A DNA stretch of 64,000 nucleotides from Ampelomyces quisqualis. Its lineage: Eukaryota > Ascomycota > Dothideomycetes > Pleosporales > Phaeosphaeriaceae. How positions within the stretch are numbered: the first letter of the stretch is position 1; each line of letters starts with the position of its first letter. This document shows positions 20,664 to 31,810 of the stretch, one piece after another. The DNA is taken from the NCBI GenBank assembly GCA_018398575.1, contig JAGTXZ010000020.1:496001-560000 (forward strand), given 5' to 3'. The notes below the pieces were generated by a model, which was not told the origin of the DNA, did no database searches, and saw nothing but the letters and a program-made list of their open reading frames with translations. Position numbers and translations under genes: made by a program.

Positions 20664-22825
20664 GTTGACGCACGACCAAGACGTCACAGAGCACCCAATA
20701 GACAGATCAAAGGAAGTAGATGGCAAGTTGGTCAAAGTGACGCTTTTTCCGCAATTCCAATCCGCGGGACCGGCAACGGGATTTTAATCCCTCTTATGAG
20801 CAGCGTACCGTACCGCACCACATTATTCGACGTCACTTCTCCGGGGAAACGTCGAACCATTGTCGGCACTTCATTTCGTCCCGAGGCTATGCGATTACCC
20901 TATCAAATGTGCACTTTGCCCATGATTGAGCCCGCTTCTCTCCACACCATCAGTGTGCTAGCGCATGTGGATCTCCTCGCTCAACTCACATCGCAGCCAT
21001 TCGACGGGACGTCGGGTTATCATTACGGTTGACAAAATGTGTATTGGCTATGGTTCGCGAGATGCTCAACGGCGTGGACATCATGTTTCTTTGATGCCGA
21101 GCAATGAGCGGTTGGCTTGGGAGGAAGGCTTCGCTTGCGGGGTGCCAATGGGGAAGTGGGGCGCTGGGTGCTAAGCTTCATCGCCAGCGTGTCTTGTCAC
21201 TTGTGACGTGCTTTTCTGGACTTGGTTCGTTGGCGCGAGACTCGGCATACTGGAGCGCGCTGATTTGCTAGTTGTGTTTATCATGGTATGGTTTCGAATT
21301 GATTGATAAGCGGACTGGATACTTCTGTGTTGATAAGTGCATTGTGTGCCCTTCATACTGTAGTTCGAAAAGGAATAGTCCTAATGCAAATCTCTACGTA
21401 GTCTTGTGCTGAGATATGCGTGTCATCTGAAAATCTACAGTAACGGACATGTGATTGTCCTTGGAACCTCCTCATTTCAATGTCCTTGGTCGAAGGCGCG
21501 ACCAAGACGTGACCAGGCTCTTGGCCCAGTGTTGAAGACGGACCGACAGCAACTATGGTATCTGCCTGCTTTCCCACTACTTGAGCATTCTTGCTCTCGC
21601 TGTCAGTCCGTCTTGTCAACTCGTTAACCTCCTTCCGTTGAAGCCACTTGATATCTTGATAAGGGCTGTCGTTGGGAATAGTTGTATCCAGAGCCGAGAC
21701 GAATAGACACAGCCAGAGCCCAGCTAACTATGACAGAATGCAACCCAGCTTTATTCATATTGAGAACGACTTGAGTTGCATTGTTTGCTACAGGGCCGCT
21801 ACCTGTCCCGGCGTTCTCATCTGCCATCGGAAACGAAGCTTTGGAAAGTAGATCTTCGTGTCCTGTGGTTCTGTGGCGTTATCTCAAACAGCAGTCAAAC
21901 CGAGCCGCAAATTGACAGCCAAAATTTTTGCACAATCGAGCCAATCAAGCAGCAACGAGGGAGGGCGCGATGTGGACAACCAAGGCCGCCAGAAGAGCAG
22001 CTGTAGACTCGTGTTCATGAGCGAAAGCTGTTCAGAAGGATAATACAGCCCGCCGGGCCTTGCGACCAATCCAGACGTTGCGAGCTCGTGAACTAGTAGA
22101 ATAGCCGAGGCACTGTGAAGGACTCATATGCGGCGAAGTCCGGACAGATCAGCGCCGCAACTTCGATTTTCCCTAACAGGTTTTCATCGATCCAGCAACA
22201 GTGTCCCGATTTCTTCCACCATCAAGTAAACATCTCGCGCATCAGCAGGCGATTGCGGAGGTCGCAGATATCAATCAAATTCGATGTCAGCAGTTCGGAG
22301 TGACATGCTCAGTTTCGACAGCACACCAAGGGAACATGTTCCTGACTCGTCCTGAGAATGTCTTTCGCATCTGCTGAAGCGCGTTTCAGGCAGCTTTTCT
22401 ACGCCGTCAGCAAAATACAATACTTCTGTCACGTCTGCACGGAAGGAATTCCCTGGGCAAAAGTGCCCGTAGAGATGGTCAACGTAGCATCGTGAACGCA
22501 GAATCGTGGGCGTCACGTGGTCATTGTGCTCATAACTTGAAGATTCGTGCGTGCTTGGGAGAGTTCCGAGCGGCCTTTTCGCAAGGTTTGATCGATCTCA
22601 GGATCTCTGGTGGTAGCGGGCTCAGGATGAGTATGCGAGACGCGAAACTGTCGCGTTACTTTGACGTCAAACATAAGACCCTCATCGCGCCTTCCTCACC
22701 GTCGAGGCCGCGCTTGCGCCTTCTTATGCACGCGCAACTTCGTGCTTTTCTTCTCCGTATCAACTCTTCTCCTTCGTTGCAATCCACGTTTATCGTCGCA
22801 CAAACACACATGACCACCCTGTGCA
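20664..22825. other. Intergenic region between divergent genes (about 2.2 kb)
   Basis: The region separates the MFS gene and the 1137-residue protein gene, which diverge. A 67-codon ATG ORF on the minus strand at 21624-21827 contains one weakly hydrophobic stretch, but no exon joins to it convincingly and no family is recognised. Everything else is short-frame noise. Both promoters must lie here; no TATA box or repeat stands out. Confidence 0.5.
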
Positions 22826-25800
22826 ATGTCATGCCTAGCCTTCGCAGCCGCGCTCAAAGAGCCTGACAACGACGCGTCGAATTTAAACCTGCACAAGCTC
22901 ACCACCGCCGGAACTTTCACGGGCGATACTCGGTCGTCCGTTGCCGAGGACTACCTACGCGCTTTCGGCGACGCCACTTTGTCTCACATCAGGCGAAGAT
23001 GGATCGGAATCGCCCTTGCGCACATGTTGACTGCATCGCCCAATGTGCTGGACCATATAGACGCTGTGCAACTGCAACATCTGGGCGACGTCATCCTCAG
23101 CAGCACTGTGCGCGAAGAGACCAAGATTGTTGCCGGACTCATTATGCGGCAGGCACTGGAATCCCATGTCGATTTCGCATGCTTTTGGACATCAGACAAA
23201 GTCAGAAATAGCGCACCAAACTTCCCCAAGGACTCTGGTCCGCAGTGGCTCGTTAGCTTCCAAAGCTTTCTCGACACTTTGGGCGACCTAGCTCTCGCGA
23301 ATCCCGTTACAGATCCCTCAATTCTCTACCCTGTGGCCGTGTTGAGTTCTGATTCGTTTCAATGGGCGACCTCAGATAAAGGCTTGCCTGTTGCCATAGT
23401 GCAGCACGATCTTCTCACCATCATGTTACCAGATGGTCCTCTGAGAGATATTCAGTTTCTGGACGTACCTATTACCCATGTTCACAGTACGGAAACCCGA
23501 CCCTCTGCGCCTCTGTACGACTCCCAGTCTCGAAACACAACGCATGAGCCATGGGACTTGGTTGTAAAGCTCAAGCCTAGCGTGTGGAATTATTCTCTGA
23601 ATACCAACAAGCGTACAGCCAACGAGCTCACTATTCTGTTCGGTCGATCAGAAGATGCCCAGGAATGTGAATTGTCGGTCAAGGAACTCATGAAATCTAG
23701 CGAGGCCAAGATGTCCGCTCAGTATCAATCGGCAGCTTCAAGAAGCTCGAGTTTGGACATGGACGCTGTATCACCAAAGAATGTCAAAGACACAAAGCAA
23801 CCACGACAAGTGCCAGCAGTCGAAGCGCTGCAGTCGGAGACAGGCAATAGCAAGCAACACATCGTCTTTCGCAGTAGTCCTATAGAAATCAGCCGACGGC
23901 TACCAAGTCGCCAAAATCACGAGGCAGAACGGTCCTCGTCCTCGGATCAGCTAGGCAAGGCCCCAGCTGCCCGCTCACACTTATCACTCGAATCAACAGA
24001 GCCCATACTCACCAGCAAACCTTCACAAGCATCACAACATGCCCACTTAGCCAGGAAGCAAGACTTGGCGTCGGCAGGACAGAACCAGAATCATATTGAG
24101 ACTACACGTATGGCAGAGCACGAACAGCAACTACCTGAACCGGGGAACAGCGAAACCCATACAAGACAGGCGCAGACGCGACCACGAGAACCACGCGATC
24201 GGACCCAGCCGATACAGGCTTTGAGCGGGCCAGTAGACTCTCCGACTAGTACAACTTCTTTCAAGGAGAATCTGTCAGTGCAGGATGGAACAACGAGTCA
24301 ATCTCAATTCAAAGGTAAGTTGCGGAAAGTCTCTCTGGCTACGAAGCAGATATCTGCGCGAGAGTTGCGCGAGAAAGCCGACATCTTTGAGATCCCGGAC
24401 GACAGCACGAGGAAACCCGCAAACCAAAACCAAAAAACTTTGGATAATGCTTCAGATCTAAAGAGGGTACCTCGTACTGGGGAGAGAAAGGCAAGCGCAT
24501 CTTCTCAAACTCAACCTAGCTCAAATCATGGAAAGAATACACGGAGCAAGGGCAGAGCCGATGAGGACGACGACTTTGTCCCAGTCAAGAAGCCCGCGAG
24601 GAAATTTGCAACTCAGCGAAAATCGGTCGCCGAGGTGGCCGATACCCGCCAACAGCCCAGGAAAAAGTTAAAAACTGAACATGGAGCCTCTGACCCAAAT
24701 GCTCCGCTCGGTGCTCCGTCAAGCCAGGTCAGGGCCTACCACGTCGATGTTGCGTTTGAAAAGCGGCCTCCTGAGGCACGGTCGCAAAGACAGAAGTCTA
24801 AAGATGCCGAGAAAACTCGAGTGCCTGCTGTTGTATCGCGAACTCCACTGATAGGGGGGCTATTAGGTTTGCAAAAACCCGCATCGACCACGATAGCATC
24901 TTTCAAGAAGCCAGCCATTCCATCACGACCCCAACATCATCCTTCCACGCCTACAAAACATCTCTCTGTGCCGTTCATGCCAAGGTCGCGGCCGCAAACC
25001 CCAGGTGTCATGCAGAAATCACCAAACGCTTATGCTGTTCTCATGTCGTCGTCCCCTCCCGGCAATATCATGATAGATAGGGGGCATGTTGAAGTGCAGA
25101 CCGATGCTGCAGAGGCCGAGATTCTCTCCAGCAACAGTAAGCCTGTGCCTGCATGTCCCCATGCAGAGTCTACAGCCATCTCCGGCCACGCCGATCATGA
25201 TGATGTTGCTTTGAAGAAGAGGCAGGGTGAGGTGCAGATTGCGAGGCTCGACCCATTCCAACGGCGACGTGAGGGTCGAAAGTCGACGTCGTTCATTCGT
25301 CGCTTGACTGGAGATGATCTGGTTCATGGTGAGACGGGTTCAGTCGGACGCGTACCGCCTGCAAGCGCTCCTGAGGCTGAAATAACTGTCAGCTCGGATG
25401 GAGAAGACTTGCTGGTTACGAACCCGAGCCAGCCGCTTCGGCGAGGTCATTCGGCGGCAGTCAGAACTACAAAAGCTAGGATATCTGCTCTGCAATCTGG
25501 TCAGCCGAAACGCAAGGCAACTGAGGACCTGGAAAGCGGCCGCGATATACCGACAAAGAAATCTAAGCTCTCTGTTACACATCAACCCGCGGTTTGTAGT
25601 AAACCTCCGTCAGTCGTGACTCAAGAAGCTGTATCGGTCGCTGATCAGAGGGATGACGCTACACCAATGGAGGGCTCGGTGCTCACTGCTCCACGACAAC
25701 TAGTTGATGATACACAGACTGAGGAGCCTGAAGCCGAAGCCCGGCACGATCTTGAAGCGGATAACGAAACCACGCTTGTGGACAATGGAGATGAGTCCGA

Positions 25801-26239
25801 CGACCTGCTACCAATGCGCAAAGACACATTTCCGACGTTCATCCGCCTCTCGCCACCAGGCACTCCAAGTAGCCACAGCTCTACGTCTGCTGAGCCAGAG
25901 ACATCTCCACGAACGCCAATGCCCACGTCCGAGGCCGAAGCTGAGGAATGGGAGGCAACTTTACATCCGCATCAGCGCGCTCTGCACGACCTGCTCATCC
26001 GTGTGTCAAAGCGAGTCTTGCGTCACGTCGTTGATAACGAGACTGCCGTGACCGACATCGCGGAGGTGTATGCCAGTGATGGCGAGCACTTGCTCAACGA
26101 GTTGTTGCAGCGCCAAGACAGCGAGTACAAGGTGTTGGGGGATGAGATGACGCTCAAGAAGAGGGTGTTGAGGAAGCAACTGGAGAGCTCGGCAAAGGCG
26201 CTAGCAAAAGAGAGGCGACGTGTTGACGCTCTGACCTAG
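22826..26239 (+). CDS. Large mostly disordered nuclear-type protein with ordered N-terminal domain and C-terminal coiled coil
   Basis: A single uninterrupted frame of 1137 residues from ATG at 22826. Residues ~1-290 look ordered: an alpha-helical part (about 30-130, with HIRRRWIGIALAHML) and then a mixed beta part ending in WDLVVKLKPSVWNYSLN and LTILFGRSEDAQECELSVKEL. Residues ~300-1040 are disordered, rich in Ser/Gln/Lys/Pro, with several basic patches (KKPARKFATQRK, RKKLKTEHG) likely to be nuclear localisation signals. The last ~95 residues form a confident coiled coil (HPHQRALHDLLIRVSKRVLRHVVDN onward). I do not recognise a named family. The layout of helical domain, PH-like beta domain, long linker and terminal coiled coil is that of meiotic chromosome-axis proteins (Red1/SYCP2 type). 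That is a structural analogy, not a homology call. Confidence 0.7.
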   Translation: MSCLAFAAALKEPDNDASNLNLHKLTTAGTFTGDTRSSVAEDYLRAFGDATLSHIRRRWIGIALAHMLTASPNVLDHIDAVQLQHLGDVILSSTVREETKIVAGLIMRQALESHVDFACFWTSDKVRNSAPNFPKDSGPQWLVSFQSFLDTLGDLALANPVTDPSILYPVAVLSSDSFQWATSDKGLPVAIVQHDLLTIMLPDGPLRDIQFLDVPITHVHSTETRPSAPLYDSQSRNTTHEPWDLVVKLKPSVWNYSLNTNKRTANELTILFGRSEDAQECELSVKELMKSSEAKMSAQYQSAASRSSSLDMDAVSPKNVKDTKQPRQVPAVEALQSETGNSKQHIVFRSSPIEISRRLPSRQNHEAERSSSSDQLGKAPAARSHLSLESTEPILTSKPSQASQHAHLARKQDLASAGQNQNHIETTRMAEHEQQLPEPGNSETHTRQAQTRPREPRDRTQPIQALSGPVDSPTSTTSFKENLSVQDGTTSQSQFKGKLRKVSLATKQISARELREKADIFEIPDDSTRKPANQNQKTLDNASDLKRVPRTGERKASASSQTQPSSNHGKNTRSKGRADEDDDFVPVKKPARKFATQRKSVAEVADTRQQPRKKLKTEHGASDPNAPLGAPSSQVRAYHVDVAFEKRPPEARSQRQKSKDAEKTRVPAVVSRTPLIGGLLGLQKPASTTIASFKKPAIPSRPQHHPSTPTKHLSVPFMPRSRPQTPGVMQKSPNAYAVLMSSSPPGNIMIDRGHVEVQTDAAEAEILSSNSKPVPACPHAESTAISGHADHDDVALKKRQGEVQIARLDPFQRRREGRKSTSFIRRLTGDDLVHGETGSVGRVPPASAPEAEITVSSDGEDLLVTNPSQPLRRGHSAAVRTTKARISALQSGQPKRKATEDLESGRDIPTKKSKLSVTHQPAVCSKPPSVVTQEAVSVADQRDDATPMEGSVLTAPRQLVDDTQTEEPEAEARHDLEADNETTLVDNGDESDDLLPMRKDTFPTFIRLSPPGTPSSHSSTSAEPETSPRTPMPTSEAEAEEWEATLHPHQRALHDLLIRVSKRVLRHVVDNETAVTDIAEVYASDGEHLLNELLQRQDSEYKVLGDEMTLKKRVLRKQLESSAKALAKERRRVDALT

Positions 26240-26826
26240 TTATTTACGGCGGGTCGAGCTTAATGCCAGATATGATAATGATGGTACGATTACGCATGGG
26301 TTCTGGGAACGGTCAAGGAGTAATGATGGTAGGGATGGAGCCGTCGGCGAGGACCTGATCCGAAGTATGGACATGGTGCATTTAGTACGACGCAGGTTCA
26401 GCGTTCATGTCAAATATGATTCGGCCAGTCATGTTGAACAGCTAGTCGCAAACCGCTTCACGGATGATTTGTAAGAATAGCAAGACACATAAATTGATGC
26501 ATCTTCACATGCGCAACACTGCGATCCTTGTCCATGTATTGCTTATGAGCCTATACTAATCCTGTATTCTCATATCCAATGCATTCCATTGATACAGGTT
26601 CCTTGCCGAGCCAGCAGGTACCAAAAGAAAAATACACCAAACTGCGACGAATGTTTTTGGTCATCAAACGTGCCACCTGCGCCAATAATGCGCCGCCAAG
26701 CCAATGGCTCAAGTACGCCGCGTGGTGAAACATGAAAAATAATGGGTGAAGGGGAATATCCGGTTCAGTGGCCTCAAGACTATGCTGGAGAGTTGTCTTT
26801 CGGTGCAGGAGAGCCATCTCTTATTC
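26240..26826. other. 3' intergenic region between convergent genes
   Basis: The 1137-residue gene and velB end towards each other across about 590 bases. No ORF with coding character is present. AT-rich stretches such as AAATTGATGC around 26.49 kb are compatible with polyadenylation regions of either gene. Confidence 0.5.
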
Positions 26827-28127
26827 TTACAAGTCATCCGCATCGTACTCGGCCTGATTGCTCAGGTTCTTTGGACCATCTTTGCGTATAGGTATCTTGA
26901 TACCCTGTTGCGCAAAGCACTTGCTAAGATCAGTCGACTCGATGACGCCAGGGAATTTCTTGGCCGAGTAGACGGTGAAGGGATCTGAGAAGATAGTGGC
27001 GAGGACAGGACATTTGCCATCTGACACTGAGGCATTGGGACCCGTGCCGTTACCCACGTCGCACATGCTGAGCTTGAGTCTGTGTACGTTAGCGGCTTTG
27101 TGTAACTCGTGGAATGAGCGCGCCGGACTCACCTGAAAGTTCCTTCGGTGCGTACTGACAGATCCTGGAGAACGAACCAGAAGCCGAGCACATCTTTGGT
27201 GTCCTTGAGTCGGCAGGCATTGACAGCATTCATTCCAATCAGATTCCTCGTGTGATTCTGGGTCGGAGGTGGAGCCGGGATCGAAATGACGTTTGACGGA
27301 TTCGGTGCATAGCCGTTTGGAGCTCCGTATGCGTACGCTGGATTTCCGGGATTGGCAGGGTAGTTGTACTGAGGCATTGCCTGTTGACCATAGGGGTTTG
27401 ACGGTGGAGGTGGCACGCCACGGTTTCCCATGTGATCAGGCCATTGACCATTTGGCACAGGCACATACAGCTGGCGCTCAGGCGGAGGAGGATAAGAAGT
27501 GACGGTGCTACTGCTGATGGACACTGTTGGAGCAGCACTACTATGTCTGACCAAGTTGACTGCGCGACTACCGTCCTCGTGCCACAGATCGACCATCAGA
27601 ACGAAATAAGTACTGTCGACATCAGTTGGATCAATCTCCACTCCCGTCTTGGTGTCGACCACGATCAAGCGGACGCAAGGCGGTGGAGTAATGGGACGTC
27701 GATCCTACGAGAAGCCACATGTCTCAGTGCTGCACCAATGTGAGGGTATGTCTTGCCGTCTTACCTTGTCCCCAAACCCGCACATGCGGGCTCGGATGGG
27801 TTGTTGCTCGCAGACTAGCCGGTAACTGCGGCCATCCTTGTGCCCTACAAACATGTGGTGACCCGGATGCGCGGATTCTGCCTGTACTTGCTGATAATGT
27901 TGGACATGTTGCTGCTGGGGCCTTTGCTGTTCTGGTTGCAGTTGTTGCTGCGGTTGTTGTTGTTGTTGTGGTGGTTGTTGTTGTTGTTGTTGCATGATGT
28001 GTGGCTGTCGCACGTGAGATTGTTGCTGATGTTGTTGCAGATGGTGAGGATGTGGCGGTAGTTGATGCGGCGACAATTGATGGTGTGGAGGCAGCTGGTG
28101 CTGCTGGTGCTGATGCGGAAGCATCAT
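26827..28127 (-). CDS. velB: Velvet-family regulator VelB
   Basis: Three coding exons (transcription order): 27765-28127, 27133-27704 and 26827-27079, for 395 residues. The introns (60 and 53 nt) have GTAAGA and GTGAGT donors; splicing yields GFGDK-DRRPITPPPCVRL and EGTFR-LKLSMCDVGNGTG. The N-terminal ~95 residues are His/Gln/Pro-rich with long glutamine runs. The velvet domain starts near residue 100 (RSYRLVCEQQPIRARMCGFGDK). It contains the proline-rich insertion typical of VelB (about 180-260), resumes at RNLIGMNAVNACRLKD and GFWFVLQDLSVRTEGTFR, and closes with FSAKKFPGVIESTDLSKCFAQQGIKIPIRKDG. VelB forms heterodimers with VeA and VosA, enters the nucleus, and controls sexual/asexual development, light response and secondary metabolism. 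The start is the first ATG of the open exon (28127; a second ATG follows). A preceding AG (TTAG) lies just upstream, so an additional 5' exon or leader intron is possible. Confidence 0.93.
27941..27993. repeat. CAA/CAG trinucleotide microsatellite in velB
   Basis: Read on the minus strand this is a nearly pure CAA/CAG run encoding two polyglutamine blocks separated by Pro-Pro in the VelB N-terminus. On the plus strand it appears as TTG/GTG/CTG repeats. Such runs are prone to length change between isolates. Confidence 0.85.
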
Positions 28128-28753
28128 GTTGGATGTGTTGACCTAAGCCTGTCGTTGCGGTGGCAGGCTCGAGTGAAGGCCGAGGAGGATTGAGATAAAG
28201 AGGTTTTGTACTTTCCCGCATTAGGCAGCGATCTAAGCCTATCGCAGGAGCCATGGTTGAAGGAGGGGTAATGGGTAAGCAGCGAATCACATGCCGCTAC
28301 GCACTTAAGTGGACCCAACAGGAATCCGGTCGTCCAATAGTCTGAGATTTGAATCCATGCAGGCTCGGGAACTAGCGCGGGACATCCGCCGGAATGGTCG
28401 TTGGCGCCAACGAGGCTTCTGCGAGCTGCACCTCTCCGGCGTCAACACCTGCACCACGTCGCGCCATATGGGCCTGGAGTGTCTCGCAGTCCACGCCGTC
28501 TTGCTAGGCCTCGAGCACAGCTTCGATTTTACAATGAAAGTACTTCTCCCGCGCCCTATTCCCACGACCACACAGCCTGCTGCAGCCGCCCTAATGGCAT
28601 TCAACAAACGCTGGTTAACTAGGCACAATCTGGCTGAACAGCCTGATGCTTCTATGGGTCTCTACTTCTATGATGCCGCCGTCTAAGCCCAGCGAACAGC
28701 CCGTCCGGCTAGCTCTAGCCTCTCGCTAGACTGACATCGGGACATGCCATGTC
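28128..28753. other. Intergenic region upstream of velB
   Basis: It contains the velB promoter and the 3' flank of the HEL2 gene. A plus-strand frame without an early ATG (open 28309-28686, first ATG at 28357) and an overlapping minus-strand frame of similar length are both present. Neither has a recognisable domain, so I do not call a gene here. An in-frame ATG peptide at 28254 (minus) could be a leader exon or an upstream ORF of velB. Confidence 0.45.
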
Positions 28754-31198
28754 TCAGCCAAAGTGAAACAGCATCTGCTTCTTGCCCTTGTTCCCCTTCT
28801 TCTTGCCTGCACCGTCATCCTCTGCGGCCGGTGTTGTCGGGCCGCTGTTAGCTCCAGAAGGACCCGCCCAAGGATTGTTGACGGGTGTATTCCGTCCGCT
28901 GTTGTCTCGTCGTAGACCTAGCCCTGTATACCCGGGACTGAAAATCGTGCTGCTAGGCTTGGGTGCAGCCGGTAAAGCAGGGAATGCGTCTGCCGCTGTG
29001 TTCGGCTTCTTGTTCAGAGCTGTTGAAGACGCGTTACGAGATGGCAGTGGCGAAGGACGTGCGCTTGATGGACCAGAAGACGATGCCCATGGCGTCTGTC
29101 CAGGTTTTGCGCCGATGCGATTCGACGATGCTGGCGGTAGCGCAGGAAAAGGGTTACTTGCCGACGGTGATGACCAACTTGCTTTCTGGTTGGCAGAAGA
29201 GCGCGAAGATTGTGCCGTGGAGCTCTTTAGCTTCAGCACTCTTGAGCCACCGTGAGCCGGAGCGCCGCCATTGAGAGCTGATCCAGTTGCCGAGCCCGGT
29301 AAAGAGGGATAGTCTTCATTGATAGCTTTCCAATCGTTCCATGCTTTAAGAAGACCCTCGCGCTTTGCAGGAATCTCGAAGATATCTGCTAGTTCCTTGA
29401 TAAGTTTTCCCATCTCTTTCGAATTCGTATCGAACAGTGCGAAGAACTCTTCAATCAGCTGTGTCGCCGAGCTCTCTGAATTGCGGTAAGATGAGATTGA
29501 TGTTCGAAACTCCAATAGCTTCAATTCGTCGTTACGCAGCAGAGCAGTCGCCCGCTCAACGACCGCGTTGTGCCGAAGTAGGCGAGCTTGATCTTGAGGT
29601 GTCTGTGGCGTGGAGCTTGGCGGTTGTGCATTCAGACTCATTTGACTTAGGCCGTTCGCAAGGTTGCTAGCGGCTGGCGGGCGCGACACGGTCACAGTAG
29701 GCTGTGCGGCTACATTGGGTGGAGCTCGAGCTACAAAGGCTTCGCTGGGCGTTGGCGTAGATGTGAGCTGTCCGCCAAAAGTCCTTGCAGTTGCTGATTG
29801 TGAGTTCTGTGCTTCCATTTGCCGTTGGTAAGCAAGCTCGGCTCTACTCAGAGTTTGTGCTGATGACGCCGGTAGAGGTTCGGCGTTGGGATCTCGTCCT
29901 CGGCCACGACCTCTTCCCCCCTCACGTCTACGGTCATGTTGCCTGCCACCTGCTTCGTGTTCGTGAGGAGCGCGGTATTGGAAGCCAGAAATATCAACTC
30001 GCCGAGCGTCTCTCAGGGCGTCCTTTGATAGTCCGTTCGGGTGCGTCTCAATCTGATGTGCTTTCAAATCCATCTCCGAGTCGAAGACCACAAATTTCTT
30101 CTCCAAGCACTCACGGTCTGGACACAGGAAATGGTCCTTGCGAAAGTGATTCTCCAGCGAATCATAGTTGACATAGTATTGCTGCTTACGACTACCATCG
30201 CGTCGGTCGCAAATGTGGCAGCGTTCATGCTTATCTCGGCAGTGTGTGTACAACTCATCGTCTCCGTAGAAGCGCTCTCGGCAGAAACCACACTCTGGGT
30301 GTCCCTTAAATCCACTCTGATCGATCGCACCAGGGTTGTCGTCGCCGAACTTTTGATGCTTGCGCAACTCAGGGAACGTGAAAAGTTCGTGTTCGTGCGT
30401 GAAGACTTTCTTGTTTCGCGTGCAAAGGTCACTATACTTGATCAGCCACCATGTCATAGTCTGTCACGACAAGCTCAAAAGAACGTAAGGTGCTTACCAC
30501 ATGACTTTGCCATGTGCCGTTTTGACGTGGCGATGCAGATCGGGCCAACCCAAGCATGCGACATCACAATCAACCTCCGGACAATTGTATTGCAACAACA
30601 AGCGCGTGTCCTCGAATACCTGCGGGTTTTCGAAGTGTATGCCCAGACTGTCGTTGGATTGAAAGAAATCGGCAGCCGTAAAATCCTCGTAATTCTTCTC
30701 AGCATCATCTGTAAGGATAACGTGGTCAGATTCGGTCCGGCAATGCGCGCAAGCCTTTGTTTTGTACAGCGCCCGCATTCTAATAGAGCAGATGTGGCAT
30801 GATCGGTGGTTGCAAGGAGCAATGGCGGTGTGCTGAACGGGTGAGGCGCAAATGAAGCAAACTTCGACGTCGTCTTCGTCGTCGCCCTGTGGTAGGACAA
30901 CCTTTGGGATCGTTGGTAGAGGTTGAGCCTGCTCTTCTGAACCTCCCAGAAGCGCTTTACCCTTCTCTAAAGCGCGTTCTCCGCGACTGGCTGTGCCTTC
31001 TCTGTGACCTCGTCCGCGCCCGTGTTGTGAGTCGCCCCTGCCTTGTTCCCGATTTCCATAATGCTCTCGACGGTCTTCAGCTCCAGCTGGCCCTCCCCTT
31101 CCACGTCCACGTCCTCCTCTAGCTCGCCGTTGGTGACTCGCAAGGATGCGCCGCTGTTCAGGAGCCCCAGAAGTGCCAAGGTCGCCAGCGGATGCCAT
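28754..31198 (-). CDS. HEL2: RING E3 ubiquitin-protein ligase HEL2 / ZNF598 (ribosome-associated quality control)
   Basis: Two exons, 30498-31198 and 28754-30431, with a 66-nt intron (GTAAGC donor, TATAG acceptor), for 792 residues. Splicing joins HGKVM to CDLCTRNKKVF, supplying the first Cys of the next zinc finger, which confirms it. Order: a Gly/Arg-rich RGG-type N-terminus (25-75), a C3HC4 RING at about 114-155 (CFIC, CNHRSCHIC, CAHC), then several C2H2-type fingers (CPEVDC..H, CDLC..H, CGFCRERFYGDDELYTHC, CHICDRR, CPDREC). A disordered middle and a C-terminal Ser/Ala/Pro region follow, ending in KKKGNKGKKQMLFHFG. Hel2 senses collided ribosomes and ubiquitinates small-subunit proteins (uS10, uS3) in the cytosol to trigger quality control. 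The length compares with 639 in yeast and 904 in human. Confidence 0.93.
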
Positions 31199-31810
31199 CG
31201 CGGGGTATCGAATTTCGTGTTGTTGGTCTTATGTTCAAGTGGTCTGTTTGACAATGGCTGGTGAAGAAGAGAAGGATAGGTACAGTTGAATGAAGACCGG
31301 AAGAAACAGGCGCAAGGCGCTGAGGCCTCTTATATGAGAGCAAAACGTCTGGTGTAGCTATTTGTGAAAGATGATGAGATGACGCTGTCCCGGAAGCGAA
31401 CGCGCTGCACGTGGGCCTGTGCCTCAGCCGCATTCAGTAGTGTCAAATCCACAGCCATGAAGTGACTCAGGCACTTTTCTAATCCATGAGTGATGAGAGT
31501 TAAGATGATTCGATATGAGTGGCATGTGCATAGCCACAGATGCCAAATCAGCATGCTTGTACCACTCACCCTCTACAGAAGGACAGTCCCGCCCGATGCA
31601 TAATCATATTTTCTCATTATGCCATGGGATTTCGCATCCGCCGAGGCTATGTGGCTGCTAGGCTCATTTGTTGCGTTTGGCTGTATGCTACAACTGCGCA
31701 CAGATAGTGCCGTCACCATCTCTCAAGTGCTCACGGATATATCTGATGTATACCCCATCCATCCCATGTATCTCAGCCCAGCGACAGGTACGTGTAATAC
31801 GTTTCCCATG
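31199..31810. other. Intergenic region between HEL2 start and MND1 stop
   Basis: About 610 bases with no supported gene. It includes the HEL2 promoter, which is CT-rich on the minus strand just upstream of the ATG. Short frames present are without domains. Confidence 0.5.

Noticed and set aside
21353..21827. Two adjacent minus-strand frames (88 and 67 codons) that could be exons of a membrane protein
   Set aside because: No in-phase GT..AG pair with a branch site joins them, and only one weak hydrophobic stretch is present, so a multi-helix protein is not supported.
28309..28686. A plus-strand frame of 125 codons upstream of velB
   Set aside because: It opens with GTG and its first ATG is 16 codons in. 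An equally long frame exists on the other strand, no domain is recognisable, and the region is expected to be the velB promoter.
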